From contig CAVSRU010000011.1 in assembly GCA_963730535.1 (NCBI GenBank), positions 62,001 through 126,000 on the forward strand: a stretch of DNA of 64,000 nt, in the 5' to 3' direction. Under the pieces are notes generated by a model. The model did no database searches, was not told where the DNA came from, and saw nothing but the letters and a program-made list of their open reading frames with translations. How positions within the stretch are numbered: position 1 is the stretch's first letter; the number at the start of each line of letters is the position of its first letter. A program made the translations under genes and the position numbers. This document shows, piece after piece, positions 9,426-18,918 of the stretch. Source of the DNA: DASSUW01 sp963730535. Lineage in GTDB: Bacteria > Actinomycetota > Thermoleophilia > Solirubrobacterales > Solirubrobacteraceae.

Positions 9426-9453
9426 TTGACGCCTTCCGGCCGCGCCCTATCGC
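9426..9453 (+). promoter_or_regulatory. Leaderless promoter of nhaA-dsbA
   Basis: TTGACG, 16 nt, TATCGC; GTG 9462 follows 14 nt after the T of TATCGC. Back to back with the kup promoter. Confidence 0.55.
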
Positions 9454-9461
9454 TGACCGCG

Positions 9462-11340
9462 GTGCGTCCCTCCAGAGTCCCGATCGGCGGTCGCGCCGAC
9501 CAGAGCCGTCAGCGGCGGCTGGACCTGGAGCAGCAGCTCGGCCGGTCGTTGCGCGACTACATCAGCGCTGAGACGGGCAGCGCCGGACTGCTGCTCGCCT
9601 CCGTCCTGATCGCGCTCATATGGGCGAACTCGCCGCTGTCGGACGACTACACGTCGCTCTGGACCACGGACGTCACGGTCCGTGCGGGCGACGCGGTGCT
9701 CTCCATGGACCTGCGCCACTGGGTCAACGACGGCCTGATGTTCCTGTTCTTCCTCGTCGTCGGGATCGAGGTGCGGCGCGAGCTCGCGATGGGCGAGCTC
9801 GCGGACCGCCGGACGATCACGGTGCCCGCGCTCGCCGCCGTGGGCGGCATGGTCGTGCCCGCCGCGGTCTACTTCGCCGTCGAGCGGCGGCGACCAGGCG
9901 CCGCACGCGTGGGGCGTCGTGATCGCCACCGACACGGCGTTCCTGCTCGGCGCCCTCGCCCTTGTCGGCGCCTCCCAGTCGACGCCCCTGCGGGTGTTCC
10001 TGCTCACGCTGACGATCTTCGACGACGTGACGGCGGTGACCGTGATCGCCGTGTTCTACTCGCAGGCGATCGACGGGCTCGCGCTGATCCTCGCCGCGGC
10101 GTGCGTCCTCGCCATCGTCGCGCTCGGCCGGCGGCGGGTATGGCGTGCCGGGCCGTACGTCGTCGCCGGCGTCGTGCTCTGGCTGGCGACGCTCGAGTCC
10201 GGCGTCCATCCCGCGATCGGCGGCATGGCGATGGGGCTCGCGATCTCGGCCTACCCGCCCGATCGCGAGGCCGTCCAGCGGGTGGCCGCGCTCGCCACCG
10301 CCTTCCGCCAGTCGCCGATGGCGTCGCTCGCCCGCTCGGCGCAGCTCGGAGTGGCCCAGGCGGTGTCCCCGAACGAGCGCATCCAGACGGCGCTGCACCC
10401 ATGGGTCAGCTACGGCGTCGTGCCGCTGTTCGCGCTCGCCAACGGCGGCATCGACCTGCGCGGCGACATGCTCGCCGGCGCCGTCTCGTCGCCGCTGACC
10501 TGGGCCGTGGTCGCCGGCCTGGTGGTCGGCAAGCCGCTCGGCATCGCGGGCGTGGCGCTCGCCTCCGTGCGGCTGCGCCTGGGTCGCCTGCCGCGCGGCG
10601 TGACGCGCTCGCAGGTGCTCGGCGGCGCCACGCTCTCGGGCATCGGCTTCACGGTCTCGCTGCTGATCGTCGAGCTCGGGATCGACTCGCCGGACCTGCG
10701 AGAGCAGGCCAAGGTCGGCGTGCTGATCGCCGCGGTCGCCGCGCTGCTCTCCGGGTGGCTGGTCTTCCGGGTCTCGGGACCCCCGCGCCTGCCCGACGTG
10801 CTCGACCCGCCGGTCGACCCCGTGCGCGACCACATCCGCGGGCCGGTCGAGGCGCCGCTGACGCTGCTCGAGTTCGCCGACTTCGAATGCCCGTTCTGCG
10901 GGCAGGCCACCGGCGTCGTGGAGGAGCTGCGGCGGCGGTTCGGCGACGAGCTCCGCTACGTGTTCCGGCACCTCCCGCTGAGCGACGTCCACGAGCACGC
11001 CGAGCTCGCCTCGGAGGCCGCGGAGGCGGCCGCGGCGCAGGGGCGGTTCTGGGCGTACCACGACGTGCTCTACCAGCACCAGGACGAGCTCGAGTTCGAG
11101 GACCTGCTCGGCTACGCGGGCGAGCTCGACCTCGATGTCGAGCGCTTCGCGCGCGAGCTCGAGCTCGGGGTCCACGCCGGCCGCGTGCTGGCGGACGTGG
11201 TGAGCGCCGAGGCGAGCGGCGCGCGCGCCACGCCGACGTTCTTCGTCTGCGGCCGCCGCCACGTCGGTCCGCACGACGCGGCGACCCTGGGTGCGGCGCT
11301 CGAGGCGTGCCGGCCTTGCCCGGCGGACTCGCAGGTCTAG
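9462..11340 (+). CDS. nhaA: NhaA Na+/H+ antiporter fused to a DsbA/thioredoxin domain (one frameshift)
   Basis: About 625 residues if repaired. Part 1 is NhaA: LEQQLGRSLRDYISAE, RHWVNDGLMFLFFLVVGIE, then ATDTAFLLGALAL and LTIFDDVTAV with the ion-binding Asp pair. Part 2 (from about genomic 10800) is a DsbA-like thioredoxin domain with active site CPFC in FADFECPFCGQ and a cis-proline loop ATPTFFVCGRR. The reading frame shifts by +1 near 9885 between VYFAVE and DQAPHAWGV; one surplus base restores continuity. Such fusions are known in actinobacteria. Start GTG 9462 is set by the promoter. Confidence 0.88.
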
Positions 11341-11343
11341 TTA
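11316..11343 (+). promoter_or_regulatory. Promoter of gnd using the upstream TAG stop as -10
   Basis: TTGCCC, 16 nt, TAGTTA; the TAG is the nhaA stop codon. ATG 11354 is 16 nt after its T. Confidence 0.5.
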
Positions 11344-11353
11344 CGACGACGGT

Positions 11354-12274
11354 ATGCGAGTGGGCATCATCGGGCTTGGGCGGATGGGCGCGAACCTCGC
11401 GCTGTCCGCCGTCGGGCACGGGCACGAGGTCGTCGGGCACGACCGCGACGCCGACGTGATGGGCGAGCTCGCCCGCCAGGGGATCGACCCGGCGGGATCG
11501 CCGGCGGAGCTCGTCGGCCGCCTGTCGCCGCCCCGGATCGTGCTGATCTACCTGCCGCACGGCGCACCCACCGAGGCGATGTGCGAGACGCTGCGCGACC
11601 TGCTCGCGGCCGGCGACGTCGTCGTCGACGGCGGCAACTCGCACTGGGAGGACACGCGGCGCCGCCACGCCGACTTCGCGCAGCGCGACATCCGGTTCGT
11701 CGACGTGGGCACGAGCGGCGGCATCCGCGGCGCGCGCCACGGGGCGTGCTTCATGGCCGGCGGCGACGCCGACGGCTACGCGCTCGTCCAGCCGCTGCTC
11801 AAGGATCTCGCGTTCGACGACCACGCGGTGCTGTTCGTCGGCGAGCCGGGGTCCGGGCACTTCACGAAGCTGATCCACAACGCGATCGAGTTCGGGATGG
11901 TGCAGGCGATCGCCGAGGGCGTGGAGCTGCTCGAGCGCTCGGAGTTCACGCTCGACCTGCCGGCGCTGTTCGACAACTGGGCCCACGGCTCGGTCATCCG
12001 GTCGTGGCTGATCGAGCTGATGCGCGACGCGCTGCAGGAGCATCCCGACCTCAAGCGTCTCGCCACCTACGTCGAGGACACCGGCGAGGTCAAGTGGGTG
12101 CTCGACTGGGCGCTCGCGCGGGACATCCCGTCGCCGGTGATCTCCGAGAGCCAGCAGGCGCTGATGTGCTACCGCGACCTCGACTGGCCCGCCGCCAAGG
12201 CGGTCGCCCTCCTGAGGCACGGCTTCGGCGGGCACCCGGTGCACAGCGCCGACGAGCAGCTCGTGCGGTCGTAG
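11354..12274 (+). CDS. gnd: 6-phosphogluconate dehydrogenase, decarboxylating (short NAD-type)
   Basis: 306-residue enzyme of the GndA/YqeC short form: converts 6-phosphogluconate to ribulose 5-phosphate, pentose phosphate pathway. Seen: Rossmann GLGRMGANLA, VVDGGNSHWEDT, FVDVGTSGG, and the catalytic Lys region GHFTKLIHNAIEFGM. The frame is open to 11291, but ATG 11354 starts directly at the nucleotide fold. zwf and opcA, which supply its substrate, lie 25 kb away. The 3' end abuts a broken DUF2294 gene on the other strand. Confidence 0.9.
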   Translation: MRVGIIGLGRMGANLALSAVGHGHEVVGHDRDADVMGELARQGIDPAGSPAELVGRLSPPRIVLIYLPHGAPTEAMCETLRDLLAAGDVVVDGGNSHWEDTRRRHADFAQRDIRFVDVGTSGGIRGARHGACFMAGGDADGYALVQPLLKDLAFDDHAVLFVGEPGSGHFTKLIHNAIEFGMVQAIAEGVELLERSEFTLDLPALFDNWAHGSVIRSWLIELMRDALQEHPDLKRLATYVEDTGEVKWVLDWALARDIPSPVISESQQALMCYRDLDWPAAKAVALLRHGFGGHPVHSADEQLVRS

Positions 12275-12554
12275 CAGGTCCGCCGCGAGGTCGGGCTCGA
12301 TGTGGCTCCCGCTCATGAACGCGTCGACGCGGCACCCCGTCAGCTCTTGGATCGCATCGACCAGAAGCGGACCCATGGTCTGATGGCAGCGCTGGCGCAT
12401 CTGGAGCACTGCCTCGCGATCGCCGGTCGCGGCGAGCCGTCGTTCGGCCTCCCTCAGCGTTTCCTCCATCATCACGACGATGATGTTCCCTCGGAAGAAC
12501 GCCCGCGCCTTCGTCGGTCCGCGGCCGAGGAACCGCTTCTCCGTTCGTTGCCAT
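12275..12554 (-). pseudogene. DUF2294 gene, frameshifted and 3'-truncated
   Basis: Minus-strand remnant of a DUF2294 protein. Translated pieces RFLGRGPTKARAFF, then EETLREAERRLAA, LVDAIQELTGCRVDAF and SGSHIEPDL align with the intact copy at 34374-34766. Two defects: the ATG at 12554 (MATNGE) is one base out of frame with RFLGRGP, and similarity ends just before the gnd stop, with no stop codon of its own. The last ~20 residues seen in the intact copy are missing. It follows the LuxR gene in the same order as the second copy. Confidence 0.7.
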
Positions 12555-12559
12555 CAACA

Positions 12560-12595
12560 ATGGTGCCCGCTCGGCGTGTGAGACCACCTCGCACG
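12560..12595 (-). promoter_or_regulatory. 36-nt motif shared with the other DUF2294 gene
   Basis: Minus strand, just before the broken DUF2294 gene: begins CGTGCGAG, has TCACAC in the middle and ends GCGGGCACCAT. It matches 34246-34281 at 27 of 36 positions by hand alignment without gaps. A GAG-N5-CTC inverted pair lies inside. Confidence 0.5.
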
Positions 12596-12615
12596 AATGT
12601 GTATGAGCCGAGCGG

Positions 12616-15339
12616 TCAGGGGCGGCGCCGCGCCGGCATCAGCATCCCGAGCTTCCGGGCACGCTCGACGGCGTCGGCGCGCCGGTGGACCCCGAGCTTC
12701 CGGTAGAGGCCGCGCATGTGGGTCTTGACGGTGTGGACCGAGAGGACCAGCTCGCTTGCGATCTCCTTCGCCGAGAGGTTCGTCGGGAGGAATCCCAGGA
12801 CCCTGAGCTCCCGCTCGCTCAGCCGCACCCCGTCGGGGGGAAGGCCGGAGATCGAGGAACGGTCCCCCTCGAAGTGGTCGAGCAGCTGCGCGATGAATGC
12901 CCCGTGGCTCGTGCGATGCCTCGGATGGCGCTCCAGGACTCCTCGAACGTCCGGCTGACTGAGGATGATCCACACTTGGCCCCAACGCTCCGCCCGGTCG
13001 AGGGCCCGCTCCAGCGCTTGCCCGGCGGCCTCCGGCTGACCGAGCCGGTCGCGCGCAATCGCCTCGAGAAGGAGCGCCTCCACCTCCATGACCGTGTATT
13101 CCACGGTGGCCGAGCCGTTCACGACAGGCCGGACCGCGTCGACCGCGCGCTGCGGGTGGCCCTCGGCCAGATGGAGGTGCGCGGCGACGATGCACCAGTC
13201 GGTCACACGGCGCGCCGATTCGCCGGCGGCGGCGAGAGCTGACCGAGCAGCGGCCACGTCGCCGAGCCGGATGACGACGCGCAGCAGCCATGTCCTCAAG
13301 GTCGTGGCCAGGTCGTGCTCCAGTCGCAGATGCTCGACGGCCAACTCGGCGTCGCGGAAGCAGGCGAGCGCCGCCTCGTACCGGCGCTGGGCGAACCGCA
13401 GTACTCCGTAATGCATCGGCAGCATCACGCTCGCTTCCGGATCGGGCCGCCCGTGGAGCACGCGTTCGGCGCGATCGAGCCACAGCTCGCTCTCCTCCAT
13501 ACGGCCCCTGCCGAGCAGCGCGCCGCCGAGTTCGGTGTAGGCGCTCCCGACAATGGGCTCGTCGGACCACCCGAGCCGCTCCGCCAGCTTGATCGCCTCG
13601 CGGCCGCACGCTTCGGCGACGTCCAGCCGCTGGGTCATGTTCGCCAGTTGCGCCAGCGGCGCCAGGCATCCGATCGCGATGTAGGGCCTGCCGATGCGGT
13701 AGGCGAGCGCGAGGCCGTCGCGCAGGTGGCGCTCGGCACCGTCGAGCTGCACCGCCCACACCTCGGCGAACCCGAGGTGCATAAGCGCTAGCGCTCGGAT
13801 GTCCTCGTTGGAGGTGACGTCGGCCCTGCTGTCGCCGGCTTCGGGGATCAGGATCGCGCGTGCAACGTCGATCGCTCCGTTGAAGTCCCCGCGGGTCCGA
13901 GCCCGGTTCAGCCTGACCAAGGCCAGCACGACCTCGAATCGCCGCCGCCGCGGCGCGCGAACGGTGGCGGCGAGTCGTTCGGCCACGGCTAGGTGCGCGT
14001 CGGCGTCGTCCGGGCGCCCGGCAGCCAGCCGGTCGGCCGCGACGAGCGTCGCCAGCTCGGCGTCCGATCGCACGAGAGCTGCCGGAGCAGCCGCCAGCAG
14101 TCCATGGATCGTCTTCTGTTGCCCGTCCAGGAAGAGGCTGAACCAGTGCTCCATCAACAGGTCGCTCGCCTGGTCCCAGTCGTCGGCCTCCTGGGCGTGA
14201 CGGATCGCCTCGACCGCGAACCCGTGCTCGCCGTACCAACGTGAGGCCCGCCCATGGAGCTCCTGGACCTCGTCGGGCGCCTCCCGTCTGAGTTCGCGGC
14301 GAAGGACATCGAGGAGCAGATGGTGATAGCGGAACCACGAGCGGCTGACGTCCGTCGCCATCACGAGGGCGTTCGCGTCGTCGAGATCCTGGAGCAGGCG
14401 TTCGGCTTCGGACGTGCCGGTGAGCAGGTTGGCCAAGGGACCGTTCACGTGCTCGAGCACCGACGTCCGCAGCAGCAGGTGGCGCACCGCGGGCGGCTGA
14501 CCCGCCAGGACCTCCTCGAGCAGGTAGTCGGCGACCGTCCTTTCGCTTCCGGAGAATTCGTCGATGAACCGAACGGGATCGGCCGCCCCGGCCAGTGACA
14601 TCGCGGCAAGCCGCAGGCCCGCGGCCCACCCTTCCGTCTTCTCGCAGAGACGATTGACGGCGTCGTCCGCGAGATCGAGCCCGAGGCCCGACATGAGCTC
14701 GCCGGTCTCCTCCAGCGTGAACGCGAGATCCGGCGACCGGATCTCGCACAGCTGGCCCGCGAGGCGCGGCCGATGAAGCTGCAGCTGCGGGTCGCTCCGG
14801 GCGAGGAGGACGACGCGCAGCTGCGGCAGCGCGCACGCGAGCAGCGCTGCAAGCGCGTCCCGGGCGCTCTGCGACCGGAGCTCGGAGAGATCGTCGAGCA
14901 CCAGCAGGATCGGGACGAGATCTCGGAGGCCCTCGGCGAGCCGGCCGATCAGCTCGTCGTGTGAGCCGCCGGGCGCCGGACTGAGTGCCTCGAGGGCGGC
15001 TGCGGTTTCCTCGGAGGCGGACGAGCGCAGCGACTCCACGACCGCGGTCAGGAAATGGGTCGCGTCCCGCTCGTCGCGGTCGACGGACACCCACGCCACG
15101 GGGCCCCCCCAGCCACCGTCGCGCAGCCACGACGCCACGAGCAGCGTCTTGCCGCTCCCTGCCCCGGCGGACACGAGCGTCACCGGACCGTTCACGCCGC
15201 GCGCGAGCGCGTCGCCGAGCCGGTCGCGGCGCAGGAAGCCAGTAGGAAGGTGCGGAACGGTCGCGGGCACGGCGATGGGCGGCGACGTCGTGTCGGCGGG
15301 CGGAGGCTGCGCTCTCGCGAATGAGGATCGACTACGCAC
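12616..15339 (-). CDS. LuxR-family ATP-dependent regulator (MalT/LAL type)
   Basis: 907-residue transcription factor. N-terminal P-loop NTPase with Walker A SAGAGSGKT (residues 57-65) and Walker B VLDDLSEL; middle part of TPR-like helical repeats; C-terminal LuxR helix-turn-helix (LSERELRVLGFLPTNLSAKEIA then SVHTVKTHMRGLYRKLGVHRRADA). Such proteins bind a small inducer and ATP. The inducer is unknown. The N-terminal ~30 residues are low-complexity, so a later start is possible. A decayed homologue lies at 33040-34225, also followed by a DUF2294 gene. Confidence 0.9.
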   Translation of the reverse strand: MRSRSSFARAQPPPADTTSPPIAVPATVPHLPTGFLRRDRLGDALARGVNGPVTLVSAGAGSGKTLLVASWLRDGGWGGPVAWVSVDRDERDATHFLTAVVESLRSSASEETAAALEALSPAPGGSHDELIGRLAEGLRDLVPILLVLDDLSELRSQSARDALAALLACALPQLRVVLLARSDPQLQLHRPRLAGQLCEIRSPDLAFTLEETGELMSGLGLDLADDAVNRLCEKTEGWAAGLRLAAMSLAGAADPVRFIDEFSGSERTVADYLLEEVLAGQPPAVRHLLLRTSVLEHVNGPLANLLTGTSEAERLLQDLDDANALVMATDVSRSWFRYHHLLLDVLRRELRREAPDEVQELHGRASRWYGEHGFAVEAIRHAQEADDWDQASDLLMEHWFSLFLDGQQKTIHGLLAAAPAALVRSDAELATLVAADRLAAGRPDDADAHLAVAERLAATVRAPRRRRFEVVLALVRLNRARTRGDFNGAIDVARAILIPEAGDSRADVTSNEDIRALALMHLGFAEVWAVQLDGAERHLRDGLALAYRIGRPYIAIGCLAPLAQLANMTQRLDVAEACGREAIKLAERLGWSDEPIVGSAYTELGGALLGRGRMEESELWLDRAERVLHGRPDPEASVMLPMHYGVLRFAQRRYEAALACFRDAELAVEHLRLEHDLATTLRTWLLRVVIRLGDVAAARSALAAAGESARRVTDWCIVAAHLHLAEGHPQRAVDAVRPVVNGSATVEYTVMEVEALLLEAIARDRLGQPEAAGQALERALDRAERWGQVWIILSQPDVRGVLERHPRHRTSHGAFIAQLLDHFEGDRSSISGLPPDGVRLSERELRVLGFLPTNLSAKEIASELVLSVHTVKTHMRGLYRKLGVHRRADAVERARKLGMLMPARRRP

Positions 15340-15500
15340 GGTGACGCCCTCCGCTGGCCGGTCTCACCTCCCTGGGGGTCGATCGGCGCCTCACCTCGCC
15401 GAGTCGACGATAAACAGCAGGCTGGGCGGGCGCAAGCGCGCCGACACTCGGTCCCACGATTGGTCGACTAGAACCGGCGCCCGTCGGCGACCAGCTGTGG
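15340..15500. other. Intergenic stretch upstream of the LuxR gene
   Basis: About 160 bp between the LuxR start and the decayed gene. I see no ORF with support, no clear TTG-N16-TA promoter and no strong hairpin. Confidence 0.4.
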
Positions 15501-16095
15501 CGAGTTGCACGACCAGGTGCTACGCGACCTCGGCGGCTTCGTCCACCGCACCATCGCCGAAAACGAGCACGTCTACGCCGTCAGGATCGACGACGGCGTC
15601 CTGCTCGACGGCGCCGAGCAGGTCGAGCACGCGCGTAACCACCTCACCGCCGAGATCACGCGAGGCGGCCGCCGCGCTCGGCTGCGAGGCCGAGAAGCTC
15701 GACAGCGACTCGACGCGCTCGCCGCCCGCGCCAAGAGCAGCGCGCTTAAGCTGCGCGTCAACGGGACGCTGCGCGACCGCGCGCCAACGGACGCTACGGC
15801 TGGGTGTTCGAGCGCGGCCAGGATTTCGCCGCCGGCATCTGGGTCATCGACCCGGTCTTCATGCTCGACGCCGTCCGCCACCAGCTCGCCGACGCCGACG
15901 GCGAGGTCGCCCGCGAGGAGGCCTACTTCGGCGGCGCGCGCCTCGACGACGACGAGCTGCGCGACGCCGCCGAGCAGGACCGCCAGCGCCGCGCCGCCGA
16001 ACGCGCCCGCCACGCCGAGGCGACCGCCAGCAACCTCTCGCTCGGGCACGACATCCGCGCTGCGCTCACCGACCGGTCCGACAACCACCGGCCAC
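15500..16095 (+). pseudogene. Decayed gene, function unknown
   Basis: Coding-like sequence in three frames. Frame 1 gives LHDQVLRDLGGFVHRTIAENEH and DDGVLLDGAEQVEHARN; then REAAAALGCEAEKLD in another frame; and from about 15790 GRYGWVFERGQDF, IDPVFMLDAVRHQLAD and SNLSLGHDIRAAL. Codon bias and charge look like a real protein of about 195 residues broken by at least three shifts at 15.66-15.80 kb. Unlike breaks elsewhere, the shifts go in both directions, so true decay is plausible. The charged helical C-terminus loosely recalls ParB-like proteins of mobile elements, but this is weak. Confidence 0.45.
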
Positions 16096-16196
16096 CGGCG
16101 CGACTGGTCGCACAGCACAGGCAGCGCGGCGGCCATGAACCTGCTCGCCCTGGCCGGCGCGCTGCAGCGGCATCCGATGCGCGCACCTCCGTCGAC

Positions 16197-17192
16197 CTAG
16201 GCGTCGCGCGGGTAGATGGCCGCGCGGACCCTGCGGGTGACGGCTTCGAGCGCTCCGGGATCCGGATAGGACTCCTGGGCCCCGAGGCGCGCGACCGCGC
16301 ACGCGGCGGCCGCTGCCGCGAGCCGCGCCGCGACGACCGGCGGCAGCCGGTCGATGATCGCGGTGGCGAGCGTACCGGCGAAGGCGTCGCCGGCGCCGGT
16401 GGAGTCGACCGCCTCGAGATCGGCGGGCGTGGTGACGAGTGCCTCGCCGTCGGGCCACAGCGTAAGGCATCCCCCGCGCGGCAGCCGGACGTGGACGTTG
16501 AGTGCACCGCGGTCGCGGAGCCGCCGGGCGGCGCGGTGCGCGTCCTCCGGCGACCGCACCGGACTGCCGGTCATCCGCGCCGCCTCGTCGGAGTTCGGAG
16601 TCACGTGATCCGACAGCTCGAGGAGCCGGTCGGTGACGCGCGCGGGGTGCGTCGGGTCGAGCACCGTGGCGTGTCCACTCGAACGCGCGGCCTCGAGTGC
16701 CGCGACGAGCGCCGTCGGCTCCAGCTCACTGTCGACGACGAGCACGGACCGCTCGGGCGCGCGGCGGACCTCCCCGGCGAGGCGCGCGCCGTCCTCCTCA
16801 TCGAAGGCGGCGTTGGCGCCAGGCGCCATGACCATCGTCTTCGTAGCGCCCTCGCCGACCAGGATCGCGACGAACCCCGTGTCGGCCGGTGCGCGACGCA
16901 CGAGCTCGAGCTCGACGCCGGCGGCGCGAGGCCCTCTCAGCGCCTGCTCGGCAAGGTCGTCGATGCCGACGCACCCGCAAAGGCGGGCCGGCCTTCCGAG
17001 ACGCCGGACCATCACCGAGACGTTGCCGGCCCGGCCGCCGGAGGTTCTCAGCAGCCGCCGCGCGATCAGACTCGCACCGGTGTGGAGCGCTGCGTCGAGA
17101 CACAGCAGCGAGTCGGCGTTGATCGTGCCGGCGGCCAGCACCTCGGGCTCAGCCACGCCGGCCCCGGAAGCACGCGCTCGCAAGACGCACAT
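16197..17192 (-). CDS. PfkB-family carbohydrate kinase
   Basis: Ribokinase-fold sugar/nucleoside kinase, about 331 aa. The glycine-rich substrate loop reads SGGRAGNVSV and the C-terminal PfkB signature DSTGAGDAFAGTL holds the catalytic Asp and anion hole. A lid region and TPNSDEAARMTG are also typical. The substrate cannot be told (ribokinase, fructokinase or other). Start uncertain: ATG 17192 is used (a CCTACT box lies 10 nt before it); GTG 17156 begins closer to the fold. It is convergent with the decayed gene and divergent from the epimerase. Confidence 0.85.
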   Translation of the reverse strand: MCVLRARASGAGVAEPEVLAAGTINADSLLCLDAALHTGASLIARRLLRTSGGRAGNVSVMVRRLGRPARLCGCVGIDDLAEQALRGPRAAGVELELVRRAPADTGFVAILVGEGATKTMVMAPGANAAFDEEDGARLAGEVRRAPERSVLVVDSELEPTALVAALEAARSSGHATVLDPTHPARVTDRLLELSDHVTPNSDEAARMTGSPVRSPEDAHRAARRLRDRGALNVHVRLPRGGCLTLWPDGEALVTTPADLEAVDSTGAGDAFAGTLATAIIDRLPPVVAARLAAAAAACAVARLGAQESYPDPGALEAVTRRVRAAIYPRDA

Positions 17193-17249
17193 TCCTGAAG
17201 TAGGTCGCACGCGGGGCGACGCCATCCTTCGGTGTGACGACCACGGCCG

Positions 17250-17277
17250 TTGCACGGCAGCCGTACCGACCTACTCC
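17250..17277 (+). promoter_or_regulatory. Leaderless promoter of the leader ORF/epimerase unit
   Basis: TTGCAC, 16 nt, TACTCC; 12 nt after the T lies ATG 17284, the start of a 16-codon ORF. Confidence 0.5.
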
Positions 17278-17283
17278 CGCACC

Positions 17284-17334
17284 ATGCCGGCGATCACGGT
17301 CATTGCACGTCGCCCCTCGTCAGAGTCGCCATGA
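17284..17334 (+). CDS. Putative 16-aa leader peptide
   Basis: ORF MPAITVIARRPSSESP, too short for standard gene calling. It starts 12 nt after a TTGCAC-N16-TACTCC promoter, as for leaderless genes here. Its stop codon overlaps the epimerase ATG as ATGA, so ribosomes ending here could restart on the main gene. Whether the peptide itself matters or only delivers ribosomes is unknown. No run of one codon suggests classical attenuation. Confidence 0.35.
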   Translation: MPAITVIARRPSSESP

Positions 17335-18245
17335 CGACGACGACCGGAACCCGCAGGACGGCCGAGCTTCGGTCCCCGAGCGGTCGCCTGGAGGCCACCT
17401 TCATACCCGGCGTGGGCATGCTCGGCTGGTCGCTTCGACACCACAGCCACGAGGTCGTGGCGCATCCCGTGTCGGTGGAGGACTACGTGCGCACCGGCGA
17501 GCCGACGGCGATCGCGCTGCTGCACCCGTGGGCCAACCGGCTCCGATCGCCGGAGTACGAGGTCGCCGGCCGGCGGGTCACGCTCGACCTGGGCGCCCCG
17601 AACGTCCACACGGACCCGAACGGCCTGCCCATCCACGGGCTGGTGGCCGGGTCGCCGCACTGGGAGCTGCTCGAGGCGGAGCCGGCGCGGCTGCGCGGCC
17701 GGCTCGACTACGCCGCGCACGAGGAGCTGATGGCCGGCTTCCCGTTCCCGCACGTGCTTGAGCTCGTCGCCGAGGTGACCGACGACCGCCTCGAGATCGC
17801 CACCGAGCTGACGCCGACGGGCGACGTGCCGGTCCCGGTCGCGTTCGGGTTCCATCCCTACCTGCGGCTACCGGACCTCGAGCGCGAGCGCTGGTGGGTC
17901 GAGCTGCCGGTCACCAGCCGCATGGTGCTCGACGAGCGGATGCTGCCGACCGGCCGCAGCGAGCCGGTGCGGATCCCGCCGGGTCCGCTCGGCGAAGCCG
18001 ACTACGACGACGCGTTCGACGGGTTCGGCGACCCGCCGGAGTTCGTCCTCGCCGGCGCGGGCCGGCGCGTGACGCTGCGCTTCCTCGAGGGCTATCGCTA
18101 TGCCCAGGTCTTCGCGCCGCGCGGCCGCGACTTCATCTCCTTCGAGCCGATGACCGCGCCGATCAGCCCGTTCGAGAGCGCCCTGACACGACTGGCGGCG
18201 CCGGGGACGTCCTACCGAGCGCGGTTCGCGATCAGCGTCCGCTAG
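17331..18245 (+). CDS. Aldose 1-epimerase family protein
   Basis: 304-residue galactose-mutarotase-fold protein that interconverts sugar anomers or a related hexose phosphate. Seen: WANRLRSPEYEVAGR, the catalytic-type His in LPIHGLV, the second His in FGFHPYLRLP, and FISFEPMTAPISPF with the acidic residue near the C-terminus. ATG 17331 is chosen over 17250 because it follows the leader ORF in an ATGA overlap and starts at the fold. It converges with the cyclase gene with a 4-bp overlap. The neighbouring PfkB kinase may act in the same sugar pathway. Confidence 0.88.
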   Translation: MTTTTGTRRTAELRSPSGRLEATFIPGVGMLGWSLRHHSHEVVAHPVSVEDYVRTGEPTAIALLHPWANRLRSPEYEVAGRRVTLDLGAPNVHTDPNGLPIHGLVAGSPHWELLEAEPARLRGRLDYAAHEELMAGFPFPHVLELVAEVTDDRLEIATELTPTGDVPVPVAFGFHPYLRLPDLERERWWVELPVTSRMVLDERMLPTGRSEPVRIPPGPLGEADYDDAFDGFGDPPEFVLAGAGRRVTLRFLEGYRYAQVFAPRGRDFISFEPMTAPISPFESALTRLAAPGTSYRARFAISVR

Positions 18246-18877
18246 CGCGGCCACAGCAGCGCGCGTGCGGGCGCGCCGTCGCAGCCCGCGATCTTCAGCG
18301 GCAGGCAGACGAGGAAGTATGGTCCGGGCTCGACCCCGCGCAGATCGAGGCCCTCGATCACCCCGACCCCGCGACCCAGCAGCGCGACGTGGGCGTCGGG
18401 ATCGCCGACCGACAGGTAGTCGATGCCGACCAGCCGCACCCCGCGCGCGATGAGCGCGGCGGCGCCGCTCGCGTCCAACCGGACGAAGTCGCGCGAGAAC
18501 GTGTCGCGCTCCCACAGCCGCGAGTTCGGCGTCTTCAGCAGCACGCGGTCGGCCCGCGGCGGCAGGGAGACGGCATCGATGCACGCCGCGTCGATCGCGC
18601 CCCGGGCGCCGTGGGCGTCGACGACGGAGCAGGGGCCGATGAAGGGGTCCAGCGGCAGCTCGCCCGCGTCGGCCCCGCCGGGCAGGAAGTGGCACGGGGC
18701 GTCGACGTGCGTCCCCGTGTGCGCGCCGAGCTCGAGCCGCGAGACGTTCGCCGGGTCGCCACGATCGATCGACTTCACCTGCTCGACCGCGACGCCGGGA
18801 TCTCCCTCGTAGATGGGCATGCGCGGACGGATCGTCACCGACACGTCGATCGGCCGGCCGCTCGGCACAGCGCTCAC
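18242..18877 (-). CDS. Cyclase family protein (kynurenine formamidase-like)
   Basis: 211-residue metal-dependent hydrolase of the cyclase/KynB family. The defining motif HTGTHVDAPCHF provides the metal ligands; YEGDPGV near the N-terminus and GIDYLSVGDPDAH towards the C-terminus are also typical. Members hydrolyse N-formylkynurenine or isatin-like amides; no tryptophan catabolic genes are nearby, so the substrate stays open. Start GTG 18877. It is divergent from the UBP zinc-finger gene. Confidence 0.88.
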   Translation of the reverse strand: MSAVPSGRPIDVSVTIRPRMPIYEGDPGVAVEQVKSIDRGDPANVSRLELGAHTGTHVDAPCHFLPGGADAGELPLDPFIGPCSVVDAHGARGAIDAACIDAVSLPPRADRVLLKTPNSRLWERDTFSRDFVRLDASGAAALIARGVRLVGIDYLSVGDPDAHVALLGRGVGVIEGLDLRGVEPGPYFLVCLPLKIAGCDGAPARALLWPR

Positions 18878-18880
18878 GGC

Positions 18881-18908
18881 TTGACCACCCCATCGCGCGG
18901 CCTACCCC
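18881..18908 (+). promoter_or_regulatory. Leaderless promoter of the UBP zinc-finger gene
   Basis: TTGACC, 16 nt, TACCCC; ATG 18919 is 16 nt after the T. Confidence 0.55.
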
Positions 18909-18918
18909 TCGGAATCCG

